From JAWLBM01 sp041687675 (lineage in GTDB: Bacteria > Pseudomonadota > Alphaproteobacteria > Rhizobiales > Pleomorphomonadaceae): a stretch of DNA of 64,000 bases. The position numbers and the translations under genes are program-made. A model generated the notes under the pieces. It saw only the letters and a list, made by a program, of their open reading frames with translations. It made no database searches and was not told the origin of the DNA. Location: positions 1-64,000 of the forward strand of contig JAWLBM010000004.1 of assembly GCA_041687675.1 (NCBI GenBank). The letters run 5' to 3'. This document shows, one piece after another, positions 8,879-16,402 of this stretch. Position 1 is the stretch's first letter; every line of letters starts with the position of its first letter.

Positions 8879-9772
8879 TCAGATCACATCGGCGAAGCCA
8901 CGCTCGGTCCGCGCGAACCATGCGAGCCCGATCGCCAGCAAGGCTGCCGTCACCGCCAGCGACAGGGCGATGGCCGCGAAGGATGGCGGCGTGTCGAACA
9001 GGCACCAGCGGAGGCCTTCGAGCACGCCTGCCATGGGGTTGAGCCCCGCGACCGGCCTGACCGCCGCCGGCAGCAGGTCGCTCGGATAGACCACCGGCGT
9101 CAGGAAAAGGAGCGTCTGGACCGCGAAGGGCACGATGTAGCCGACATCCCGGTACCGGACGTTGCTGGCCGACACGAAAAGGCCGATCCCGAGCGCCGTC
9201 GCCATCATCTGCAGGAGAAAGAACGGCAGCAGTACCGCCTGGATCGGCGGCACGACGCCGAAGACCACCAACGCGAGGGCGATGATCACGAAGCCGATGG
9301 CGAGGTCGACCAGGGCGGTGATCAGGATCGCCAGCGGGATGGCGAGACGCGGGAAGTAGACCCGCCGGATCATCTCCTGGTGGTCGACCAGGCTGCTCGT
9401 CATCCCGTTGACGGTGCTTGCGAAATAGTTCCAGGGCACGAGGCCGGCCAATGCGAACAGGGCATAGGGGACATCGCCGGTCGGCACGCCGACGAGGCGC
9501 CCGAAGATGAAGGTGAACACCGCCACCGTGATCAGCGGCTGCAGCACGACCCAGGCCACGCCGATGTGGGTCTGGCGGTACTTGACCTTCAGGTTGCGCC
9601 ACACCAGGAAGTAGACGACTTCACGGTGTCGCCAGAGTTCTGCGAGATCCGGGAACACTCGCGTCCGGCCGGCCCTGATGACGGTGACCGGGACCGGCCC
9701 CGGTCGCGTGGCCGGCTCCGCCGGCAGGCCGGGAGCGGGCGGGTCCGGCTGGCCCATGTCTTCGGCGACCAT
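8879..9772 (-). CDS. wzm: Polysaccharide ABC exporter permease (Wzm-like)
   Basis: A 297-residue ABC-2 type permease. A proline-rich cytoplasmic leader of about 40 residues is followed by an amphipathic entry segment (WRNLKVKYRQTHIGVAWVVLQPL is the family pattern in pieces; start YFLVWRNLKVKYRQ) and about six hydrophobic segments, ending in a short cytoplasmic tail. It should pair with the Wzt-like ATPase to move an undecaprenyl-linked glycan across the inner membrane. It lies three bases after the pyruvyltransferase gene in a three-gene minus-strand operon facing the glycosyltransferase genes. The symbol is given by family and partner, not by strain-level identity. Confidence 0.88.
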   Translation of the reverse strand: MVAEDMGQPDPPAPGLPAEPATRPGPVPVTVIRAGRTRVFPDLAELWRHREVVYFLVWRNLKVKYRQTHIGVAWVVLQPLITVAVFTFIFGRLVGVPTGDVPYALFALAGLVPWNYFASTVNGMTSSLVDHQEMIRRVYFPRLAIPLAILITALVDLAIGFVIIALALVVFGVVPPIQAVLLPFFLLQMMATALGIGLFVSASNVRYRDVGYIVPFAVQTLLFLTPVVYPSDLLPAAVRPVAGLNPMAGVLEGLRWCLFDTPPSFAAIALSLAVTAALLAIGLAWFARTERGFADVI

Positions 9773-9775
9773 TCC

Positions 9776-10825
9776 TCACTTGCTCCCGAGAGCCGCCATC
9801 GCGCGTCGGAGCATGCGACGCGTCAAGGACGGCGGTGGCGTCTCCGGCTCGGGCGCCGTCGCGACGAGCAGTTCGGCAATATCCTCGCGGTAGCGGTCGA
9901 CGCCCCGCCCGAGACGGGCCCGGTAGGCGTCCTCGACGGCTGTCCCTCCTGAGAGGTCGGCGCGGAAGCGGCGGCCGATCTCCTCGACCTCTTCCCGCGC
10001 ACGTCGGCCGATCTCGCGGGCGAGGCGGCCGGCGTCGGGGGCCAGCGCGGCGTCCAGTCCCGCCTCCAGCCGTCCGCGATCCATCTCGTCGATGGCGATG
10101 ACGTTTGTCCAGCCGATGCGACGGCACTGCCGGAGGATCTTGCCACCGCCGGGCACCGCATCGACCGCGAGGACGGGAACCCCGTTCCTGAGCGCCAGCA
10201 CCAGGCCGTGCAGGCGGGTGGTGACGACCACATCCATCCTGGCGATCAGGGCTTCAACCTCCGGCGGCGAATGCAGCCCGACGGAATTGGAGTCGAGGCG
10301 TGTGTCGATCGGCACGACGGCCAGTCGCCGGCCTTCGAGAAGCTGCGTCAGGGCGGCATCGGCCTCGGCGAGCCGCGGCGCCTCGTCGTGTGGCTCCACC
10401 AAGCAGAGACCGGCCACCGGCGGCAACCCCTGCGTCGCCCCGAACACCAGGTCCGGGTTGACCGCACGCGTGCTGTCCCGCTCGATCAGGAGATCGAACG
10501 GCATCCACGACCCGACCGGCTCGCTCATGGACAGGTTGAGCCCGATCAGGCGGTTCTCCGCGAAGCGCGTCAGGAACTCGGCTTCCAGCACTCCCCGGCC
10601 GAAAGGCCCGCACACGAAGACAACGTGGCTGTAGGTGGCGGGATCGACCACGCGCCAGTCGACGCCGCCCGTAAAAGGCGGATCCGTCGCGAAGTCGTGG
10701 GCGATTCCCGCGTCGGAGAGCCAGCGGCAGACGAGGTCCCGCGACATCAGGTCCCCGGCGGTCGCATGGCCGTCGGCGAAGCTGAACCAGCCTGCGACCA
10801 GGACCCTGCCGATCGGAACCGTCAC
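9776..10825 (-). CDS. Polysaccharide pyruvyl transferase family protein
   Basis: A 349-residue protein of the CsaB/WcaK-type pyruvyl transferase family, which places a pyruvyl ketal on a sugar using phosphoenolpyruvate. Seen here: a GT-B-like N-terminus (GRVLVAGWFSFADGH), a VVFVCGPFG strand, and the family hallmark TTRLHGLVLALRNGVPVLAV at about two thirds of the length, followed by GGGK. The start is a GTG sharing bases with the TGA of the Wzt gene. Pyruvylation fits a negatively charged exported glycan. Some members of this fold act as glycosyltransferases, so the reaction is a family-level inference. Confidence 0.78.
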   Translation of the reverse strand: MTVPIGRVLVAGWFSFADGHATAGDLMSRDLVCRWLSDAGIAHDFATDPPFTGGVDWRVVDPATYSHVVFVCGPFGRGVLEAEFLTRFAENRLIGLNLSMSEPVGSWMPFDLLIERDSTRAVNPDLVFGATQGLPPVAGLCLVEPHDEAPRLAEADAALTQLLEGRRLAVVPIDTRLDSNSVGLHSPPEVEALIARMDVVVTTRLHGLVLALRNGVPVLAVDAVPGGGKILRQCRRIGWTNVIAIDEMDRGRLEAGLDAALAPDAGRLAREIGRRAREEVEEIGRRFRADLSGGTAVEDAYRARLGRGVDRYREDIAELLVATAPEPETPPPSLTRRMLRRAMAALGSK

Positions 10826-12057
10826 GCCGTTCCCCTCTGCGTCCAGCTGTGGGGAAGGGCGACGCTGCCGTACCCCGGATGCGCAGCCACGGGGCGTCCG
10901 TCGAGGAGGCCCGGATGGACATCGAAAATCAGCGCCCCTTCCACGTGATCCTCCATGACGCCGTCGAGCGCGGTGAGCGCCGCGTTGATCCGGTAGCGGC
11001 CGGGCCGGAGCAGCAAGGGGTCGCAGGTGCAGGCGAGCCGGTCGCCCGTCCCGTCGCTCTCCGCACGGTCGGCCGAGTTGAAGAACGTCACCGCGTCCCC
11101 GAATTCGTCGTAGATGGTGAAGGCGCAGTCGACCGGGTCGTCTCCGTCGGTCTGGAACCGGAAGGTGAGGGAGTGCCCGGTCGTCGGCACGCCGGCGGCC
11201 GAGTCGAGGTCGATGCCGGCGAGCCTCACCCGGCCCCGCCCGCTGCGCGCCGTCCGCCCGGTGAGGCTTTCTGCCGATCGCGCCTCCACGGCCTGGAGAT
11301 ATCCCTCGATGACCTCGTGGACCGGCCCGTCCGCCTGCATGCTGCCGCCGGCGATCAGGATGGCGCGGGTGCAGAGTTTCTGGACCAGGGCGAGCTGGTG
11401 GCTGACGAAGAGAACGGTGCGGCCGGTTTCCGCGATCTCCCCGACCTTGCCGATGCACTTCCTCTGGAACGCCGCGTCGCCGACGGCGAGGACCTCGTCG
11501 ATCACCAGGATCTCCGGGTCGATGTGCGCCGCGACCGAGAAGGCGAGCCGGAGGTACATGCCGCTGGAGTAGCGCTTCACCGGCGTATCGATGAAGGGCT
11601 CGATTCCGGAGAAGGCGACGATCTCGTCCAGCTTCCGCCTCGTCTCCGACCGTGGCATGCCGAGGATGGCGGCGTTGAGGAAGATGTTCTCGCGTCCGGT
11701 CAGCTCGGGATGGAACCCGGTGCCGACCTCGAGCAGGGCACCGAGCCGGCCTCGGACCTCGACGGACCCCGTCGTGGGCTCGACGACCCTGGCAAGAATC
11801 TTCAGGAGGGTGCTCTTGCCGGCTCCGTTGGTGCCGACAAAGCCGAGAACCTCTCCGGTGCGGACCTCGAAGGAGACGTCGCGCAAGGCCCAGAACTCTT
11901 CGCCGCCGGACCCGCCCGCGGATCGGGACGGAGTGCGACGGACCGCCCGCCCGACCCCCGAGGCGATCACCTCCCGCAACGTGGTGCTGCTGTTGAGCGC
12001 GGTTCCGAGCCGGTACCGCTTCCCGAGATTATCGGCCCGAAGGGCGAACTCCGGCAT
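10822..12057 (-). CDS. wzt: Polysaccharide ABC exporter ATPase with C-terminal glycan-binding domain (Wzt-like)
   Basis: A 411-residue ATPase. Residues 1 to about 255 form the nucleotide-binding domain: Walker A GTNGAGKST (75-83), the signature YSSGMYLRLAF and Walker B ILVIDEVLAVGD. Residues from about 265 on are a beta-rich extension like the Wzt C-terminal domains that recognise the modified end of the exported chain, which suggests cargo selection. The start at 12057 is favoured over an upstream frame extension because AAAGGA lies about ten bases before the ATG. It drives export with the Wzm-like permease two genes downstream. Confidence 0.88.
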   Translation of the reverse strand: MPEFALRADNLGKRYRLGTALNSSTTLREVIASGVGRAVRRTPSRSAGGSGGEEFWALRDVSFEVRTGEVLGFVGTNGAGKSTLLKILARVVEPTTGSVEVRGRLGALLEVGTGFHPELTGRENIFLNAAILGMPRSETRRKLDEIVAFSGIEPFIDTPVKRYSSGMYLRLAFSVAAHIDPEILVIDEVLAVGDAAFQRKCIGKVGEIAETGRTVLFVSHQLALVQKLCTRAILIAGGSMQADGPVHEVIEGYLQAVEARSAESLTGRTARSGRGRVRLAGIDLDSAAGVPTTGHSLTFRFQTDGDDPVDCAFTIYDEFGDAVTFFNSADRAESDGTGDRLACTCDPLLLRPGRYRINAALTALDGVMEDHVEGALIFDVHPGLLDGRPVAAHPGYGSVALPHSWTQRGTA

Positions 12058-12703
12058 GAAACGGCGAATCCTTTCTGTGGGCTCGCCCCTGCGGGAGCGG
12101 GCGCCTCGCGGCGAATAGGGCGACGATCCGACGTCCGGGGGGCGCGGCGGGGCCATCGACCACACCCAGCGGGTGATTACCAACCAAGGAATACGACACA
12201 GCGGTCAAGCAGTGCCAAAGCAGTAGCAGAATCGCAGGTGTGGCGGCAAGAATGCGGCTCCGGGGCTCGCCGTGCGTTGCGACGCGGTAGGAGGAGAGCC
12301 GTACCCGGGCCCGGCAGACGGTAAAACGCATTGCCCGCCCGAGATCATCCCCGAGAGCCCATTTGATCCGGCAATGGGCCCGGTCCTGCCGGTCCGGTCA
12401 ACACCGATGATCCGGCAAGTTGCGCATCGGGCAAGGATGGCGCCAGTGTCGATCATGCGGGCGACGGTGCCCTTGCGCCATCCTGGAGCGAGCGCACGTG
12501 CGGGAGTCAGGTGGAAATGATTTCTGGTCGCCGTCGGTGGCGGGCAAACCGGCGAAGGTGTGCCTGACTCGCGAGCTCCTCCCGCCGGACGGACGCGAAG
12601 CCGCCAGATCCGTCCTTTCGGTCCGGTCCCGCTACCCGCTAGGCCGTCGGAATGGGGCGCGGTTTTCCAGAATCGCGTTGGGGCGCCCCGGTGCGTCCCG
12701 ACG
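12058..12703. other. Long intergenic region without a recognisable gene
   Basis: About 646 bases between the start of the Wzt gene and the end of the next minus-strand gene. Six-frame reading shows no family motif. The part next to 12057 must carry the promoter of the minus-strand export operon. GATCCGGCAA occurs twice (12365-12374 and 12409-12418), but no larger repeat or mobile-element end was found. Confidence 0.5.
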
Positions 12704-12964
12704 TCACTTTTCCATGTACATGACCAGGGTATCGGGGCGTACTCCGTCGTACTTCATCGCCGCTACTCCCGCCTCGCTCTGCAGCATGGCCTGGAGCGCA
12801 TCCATGTCGGCAACCTCCATCGACAATGCGACCTTGTTGCCGCCGCCCGGCAGCACGTAGGTCTGGATGTTGGTCGCGATGCCCTCGAACACTTCCGCCC
12901 GCTTCGGGGACGCGAGCCAGTGGGCGACGTCATCGACATCATGCGTCGCGATGAGTTTAGGCAT
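12704..12964 (-). CDS. Small conserved-looking protein of unknown function
   Basis: An 86-residue acidic protein starting MPKLIATHDVDDVAHWL and ending DTLVMYMEK. AAAGGAAA lies about six bases before the chosen ATG (12964), which supports it over a start twelve codons upstream. The alternating hydrophobic pattern with a central VALSMEVADMDALQAML stretch looks like a small alpha/beta (ferredoxin-like) fold, as in stress-related dimeric barrels, but this is only an impression. It follows the NTF2-like gene by about 50 bases on the same strand and is probably co-transcribed with it. No function is proposed. Confidence 0.6.
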   Translation of the reverse strand: MPKLIATHDVDDVAHWLASPKRAEVFEGIATNIQTYVLPGGGNKVALSMEVADMDALQAMLQSEAGVAAMKYDGVRPDTLVMYMEK

Positions 12965-13015
12965 GTCGGATTTCCTTTCATGAGACGCGGGCAGCAGCAC
13001 CCTCGTCGGCCAAGG

Positions 13016-13348
13016 TCACTTCTCGAGCGGTGTTGCCCCGGTCTCGACCCGGCTGATTTTCCCGTCCTTCACTGAAAGGGCCATCAGGACCGCCTCGCGG
13101 GTGCCATCGGGGTAGTCGTTGATGCCATGCACCACCAGAATGTCATCGTTCTCGTAGATCTTGCGCCGAGTGCCCATTGCCGTCTTGTCGGACGCCATCA
13201 TTTTGCGGATCAGCTCGGAGAACTGCCGCTTGTCCATTGTCGTGCCGCTCTGATGCCTTACGAACACAGCATCGTCAGCGTAAAGGTCGAGATAGGCGTC
13301 AGCATTGTGATCCGCCAATGCCTTATCCATTCTGTCGAAGATCGCCAT
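13016..13348 (-). CDS. NTF2-like (SnoaL-type) protein
   Basis: A 110-residue single-domain protein with the cone-shaped NTF2/SnoaL pattern: an N-terminal helix (MAIFDRMDKALADHNADAY), LDLYADDAVF, then a C-terminal run of beta strands (LVVHGINDYPDG, AVLMALSVKDGKISRVETG). Such proteins may be small hydrolases, isomerases or ligand binders; no catalytic set can be assigned. A G-run lies about ten bases before the ATG. The gene is visibly less GC-rich than its neighbours, which may mean recent acquisition. It probably forms a two-gene unit with the 86-residue protein downstream. Confidence 0.75.
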   Translation of the reverse strand: MAIFDRMDKALADHNADAYLDLYADDAVFVRHQSGTTMDKRQFSELIRKMMASDKTAMGTRRKIYENDDILVVHGINDYPDGTREAVLMALSVKDGKISRVETGATPLEK

Positions 13349-13615
13349 TCGTCCGACCCCCCATAATGCTTCTCCCTTAGATAATTTTCAGCATGCACCT
13401 TCTTCGCAGGCGCCGCAACTGAGGGCCGGACCATTGTCCGCGTGGCGTCACCCCTCCAGCATGCCAGACGACCGCTTCATCATAGCGTGGGAGAGCGGCT
13501 CGCCGCCCTGCCACGCTGTCGACGAAGTCGCGCGGCCGCCCAGGCGCTGGGCCTGAACCCGATGGCCGCAGCCGATCTGCCGGCGGCACTTCCTGGACCG
13601 CTCCTCTCAGCGTCA

Positions 13616-14051
13616 TCACCTTCGATTGTGCTGGCTCAGTATCCCCAGGTCGCGCGCGTTGATCTCACGGTCGGGCATCGTGCCTGCCTCGCTGGCAAAG
13701 GAGTGGCGCGCCGACTCGATGATCCGTTCGCGGATGAAGGCGGCGCCCTCGCGGGCGCCCTGCACGGGATCCTTGAGACAGCATTCCCACTCGAGCGTCG
13801 CCCAGCCGTCGAAGCCGGCCTGCGTGAACTTCGAGAAGATCGCCCGGAAGTCGATCTGCCCGTCGCCGAGCGAGCGTTCCGCCCAGGTTCCATCCAGGTT
13901 CCATAGCCGCCGTACATTCCCTGGCGGCCGTTCGGCCGGAACTCGGCGTCCTTTACGCATCACGCGGATGAACTCCATGTAGATGTCGAGGAAGGCGAGG
14001 TGGTCGAGCTGCTGGAGCACGAAGTGGCTCGGGTCGTAGAGAATGCCGCAG
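13616..14051 (-). pseudogene. Sugar phosphate isomerase/epimerase remnant (3' part, frameshifted)
   Basis: Reads as the last third of a xylose-isomerase-like TIM barrel protein: YDPSHFVLQQLDHLAFLDIY, then LGDGQIDFRAIFSKFTQAGF and WATLEWECCLKDP. The 5' part is missing, and the sequence begins abruptly at about 14051 next to an ABC ATPase fragment. A short stretch around 13882-13955 matches the family in another frame (KDAEFRPNGRQGMYGGYG), so at least two compensating frameshifts are present. A coding function is unlikely. It is the last of three gene fragments downstream of the importer operon. Confidence 0.72.
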
Positions 14052-14247
14052 CGACTGGTTGACCGAGCGGCCGAGAAGGTGGTCGATCCGCAGCAGCCCG
14101 GAGACCTCCCGTACGCGCTCCTCGATCACTTCGGGCGTGTAGAGGTGCCGCCGGACGGGCGCGCGGAGCGGGAAACGGAGATTGTCCGCCATGCGGATAG
14201 AGCGCGTAGTTTTCGAACACCATGGCGATGTCCCGGTCGCGGGACGG
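14052..14247 (-). pseudogene. ABC sugar transporter ATPase remnant
   Basis: About 65 codons from the middle of a MalK/UgpC-type ATPase: RDRDIAMVFENYALYPH, then ADNLRFPLRAPVRRH and LLRIDHLLGRSVNQ, which is where LSGGQ would follow. Between ALYPH and ADNL a small deletion (about eight bases relative to the family pattern MTVADN) shifts the frame. Walker A, the signature, Walker B and the whole C-terminal regulatory domain are absent. It cannot power a transporter. It joins a Gfo/Idh fragment on one side and an isomerase fragment on the other without a gap. Confidence 0.72.
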
Positions 14248-14555
14248 GGTGTTTCCCGGCGATCCGGTTCCGGCGGGATAGCGCTTCGTGAAGCCGACCA
14301 GCACCGGGCGGCCGGCACGGCGGGATGCGGTCGCGATCTCGTCCGCCTCGGCCCGGGTCGCCGCCGGCGGTTTCTCGACGACGACGGGCAGGCCACGCCC
14401 GAAGGCGGTGAGCGTGGCGGCGTCGTGGACTGCCGGACCGACGGCCACGCACGCCGCCTCGAGGCCCGGCGCGGCGACCAGGCCCGCCAATCGGCGAAGG
14501 TGCGCTCGACGCCGTATTGCGCGGCCGCCTCGGCGAGCGCTTTCGAAGGCGGCTC
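14248..14555 (-). pseudogene. Gfo/Idh/MocA oxidoreductase remnant
   Basis: Reads as residues of roughly the second quarter of a Gfo/Idh/MocA enzyme: ALAEAAAQYGVERTFADW in one frame, then after a frameshift near 14480 VAAPGLEAACVAVGP, VVVEKPPAATRAEADEI (the EKP signature) and PVLVGFTKRYPAG. Both the Rossmann start and the substrate domain are gone. It begins directly after the stop of the upstream permease gene. It reads straight into the ATPase fragment in the same frame, showing a deletion joint between two former genes. Confidence 0.72.
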
Positions 14556-14568
14556 CGGCTGAACACAA

Positions 14569-15411
14569 TCACCCCTTCACCGCGCCCATGGTCATGCCGC
14601 GGATGAAATAGCGCTGGAAGAAAAGGAAGATGATCAGCGTCGGCAGGCTCGCCACGATCGACAGGGCACCCTGAACGCCCCAGGCGACGGAATACTGTCC
14701 ACGCAGTGACACGAGGCCCAGCATGATCGTCCGCTTGTCGTCGCTCTGTGTGAAGATCAGCGGCCAGAGGAAGTCGTTCCAGATCCAGGTGAACTGCAGT
14801 GTCGCAAGCACCGCCAGCGCCGGCAGGCTGATCGGCAACGCGATCCGGGTGAGGATCTGCCATTCGTTGACGCCCTCGATCAGCGCCGCCTCGCGGAGCG
14901 CATTCGGAACCGCGGTGAAGAAGTTCCGCATCAGGAGCGTGCAGATCGGGATCCCCATCGCCGTGTGGATCAGGATCATCGGCCAGAGCGTGTCGATGAG
15001 ACCAAGCGCGTTGAAGAGGCGGAACAGGGGAATCAGGATGATTTGCGGCGGGAAGAACATCCCGGAGACGATCACCAGGAACAGCAGGTCGCTGCCGCGG
15101 AACGGCAGCTTGGCGAAGACGTAGCCGGCGGAGATCCCCAGCGCGATCGAGGCAACGGTCGCCGGGACGGCGACCAGCAGCGTGTTGACGAGGTAGCGGT
15201 GCACGGCCGGGTTCGACAGCACCTCGACGAAGTTGTCCAGGTAGAGCGTGCCCGGAATCGACCAGAGGTCGCCGAGGGCGATGTCCCGCGTCGACTTGAA
15301 GGCGCTGAGGAGCACGCCCACCGTGGGCGCCAGGAACAGGACGGCGAGGACGAACAGGCTGACATAGACGGCCAGCAGGCGGCCGCTGCTCGTGCGGGTC
15401 CGGGCGGTCAT
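14569..15411 (-). CDS. Sugar ABC transporter permease (MalG type, CUT1)
   Basis: A 280-residue inner-membrane permease with about six hydrophobic segments. The cytoplasmic EAA loop that docks on the ATPase reads LREAALIEGVNEWQILTRIALPIS in pieces, with the Glu-Ala-Ala core and the conserved Gly. The C-terminus (YFIRGMTMGAVKG) is the standard MalG ending. It starts three bases after the MalF-type permease stop. The operon carries no intact ATPase gene; the only ATPase sequence is the fragment just downstream. Confidence 0.9.
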   Translation of the reverse strand: MTARTRTSSGRLLAVYVSLFVLAVLFLAPTVGVLLSAFKSTRDIALGDLWSIPGTLYLDNFVEVLSNPAVHRYLVNTLLVAVPATVASIALGISAGYVFAKLPFRGSDLLFLVIVSGMFFPPQIILIPLFRLFNALGLIDTLWPMILIHTAMGIPICTLLMRNFFTAVPNALREAALIEGVNEWQILTRIALPISLPALAVLATLQFTWIWNDFLWPLIFTQSDDKRTIMLGLVSLRGQYSVAWGVQGALSIVASLPTLIIFLFFQRYFIRGMTMGAVKG

Positions 15412-15414
15412 GGC

Positions 15415-16296
15415 CTAGTCCTGTATCTCGTCCAGTTTCTTCAGCTGGCGGAAGTAGATGAAGATGACTGTCAGCGTGATCAGGAACAGGACGACCGATA
15501 TCGCGCTGCCGTACCCCATCCTGTATTTCTTGAAGGACTCGTTGTACATAAACATCGCCAGCGTATCGGACGAGTTGAACGGCCCGCCGGCGGTCATGAT
15601 GTAGAGGATGTCAAAGCCCTTCAGCGAGTTGATCACCGACAGGGCGATCACCACGACGGTCGCCGGCCGCAGCAAAGGCAAAACCACGTGCTGCACCTGC
15701 TTGCGCCATGGCACGCCGTCGACGGCGGCGGCTTCGAGCAGGTCGCGCGGAATCGCGGTCAGTCCGGCGAGGAAGATGACCATGGCGAGGCCGGTCTGCT
15801 GCCAGGACCAGGCGACGATCACGGCGAAAAGGGCGCTGTCCGGCCGGGCGAGCCAGGCGTAGGTGAAGCGCTGCCCGCTGACGGCCTCGATCGCGGTATT
15901 CAGCAGGCCCCAGTCCGGCTGGTAGATCCAGATCCAGATCTGCCCGACGACCACCGCCGAGAGGCAGATCGGCAGGTAGAAGATCGACTTGAAGACGTTC
16001 GCCCCTCGAAGGCCGGTGTCGAGCAGCAGGGCGAGGCCGAGCCCCGCGCCGACCGGCAGCACGAGCGCCGCGACGATCCAGATCGCGGAGTTGACAATGG
16101 CGTTGGTGAAGAGGTCGTCGACGAAGATCCGGCGGAAGTTGTCGAGCCCGACGAAGGCGGCGTCCGGCGAGAAGCCGTTCCAGTCGGTGACCGAATAGCG
16201 GAAGCTGTCGACCAGCGGCCACAGCACCAGCACCGAGAAGACGGCGAGGGGCGGCGCCAGGAACACGACGCGCCAGAAGCGGACCTTTGTTTCCAT
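15415..16296 (-). CDS. Sugar ABC transporter permease (MalF type, CUT1)
   Basis: A 293-residue permease beginning with a short cytoplasmic stretch and a strong first membrane segment (VVFLAPPLAVFSVLVLWPLV), followed by about five more. The EAA loop is LLEAAAVDGVPWRKQVQHVVLP, beginning the helix that contacts the ATPase. With the MalG-type protein it forms the membrane channel of a CUT1 importer for mono- or oligosaccharides or polyols. It follows the binding-protein gene after about 106 bases that can fold into two stem-loops. Confidence 0.9.
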   Translation of the reverse strand: METKVRFWRVVFLAPPLAVFSVLVLWPLVDSFRYSVTDWNGFSPDAAFVGLDNFRRIFVDDLFTNAIVNSAIWIVAALVLPVGAGLGLALLLDTGLRGANVFKSIFYLPICLSAVVVGQIWIWIYQPDWGLLNTAIEAVSGQRFTYAWLARPDSALFAVIVAWSWQQTGLAMVIFLAGLTAIPRDLLEAAAVDGVPWRKQVQHVVLPLLRPATVVVIALSVINSLKGFDILYIMTAGGPFNSSDTLAMFMYNESFKKYRMGYGSAISVVLFLITLTVIFIYFRQLKKLDEIQD

Positions 16297-16328
16297 GGGC
16301 CTCGATGCCGGGGCGTCCGTGCGGGGAT

Positions 16329-16396
16329 CCGGCGGCCGGCTGGAGGGCCGGTCGCCGGCGGGGTCGGATAGGAGGGCGGGCCGGGGACGGCCCGCC
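16329..16396 (-). other. Tandem intercistronic stem-loops after the binding-protein gene
   Basis: Two inverted repeats lie between the binding-protein stop and the permease start. 16375-16396 has 8-base arms (GGCGGGCC and GGCCCGCC) with a 6-base loop; 16329-16358 has 12-base arms with one G-U pair and a 6-base loop. There is no T-run, so they are more likely RNA-stabilising or attenuating structures that raise binding protein over permease than full terminators. Confidence 0.55.
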
Positions 16397-16402
16397 GCCC
16401 GG

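Noticed and set aside
12365..12418. Two copies of GATCCGGCAA in the 12.1-12.7 kb gap
   Set aside because: Only two copies 44 bases apart, no flanking mobile-element features, and a composition common in this genome.
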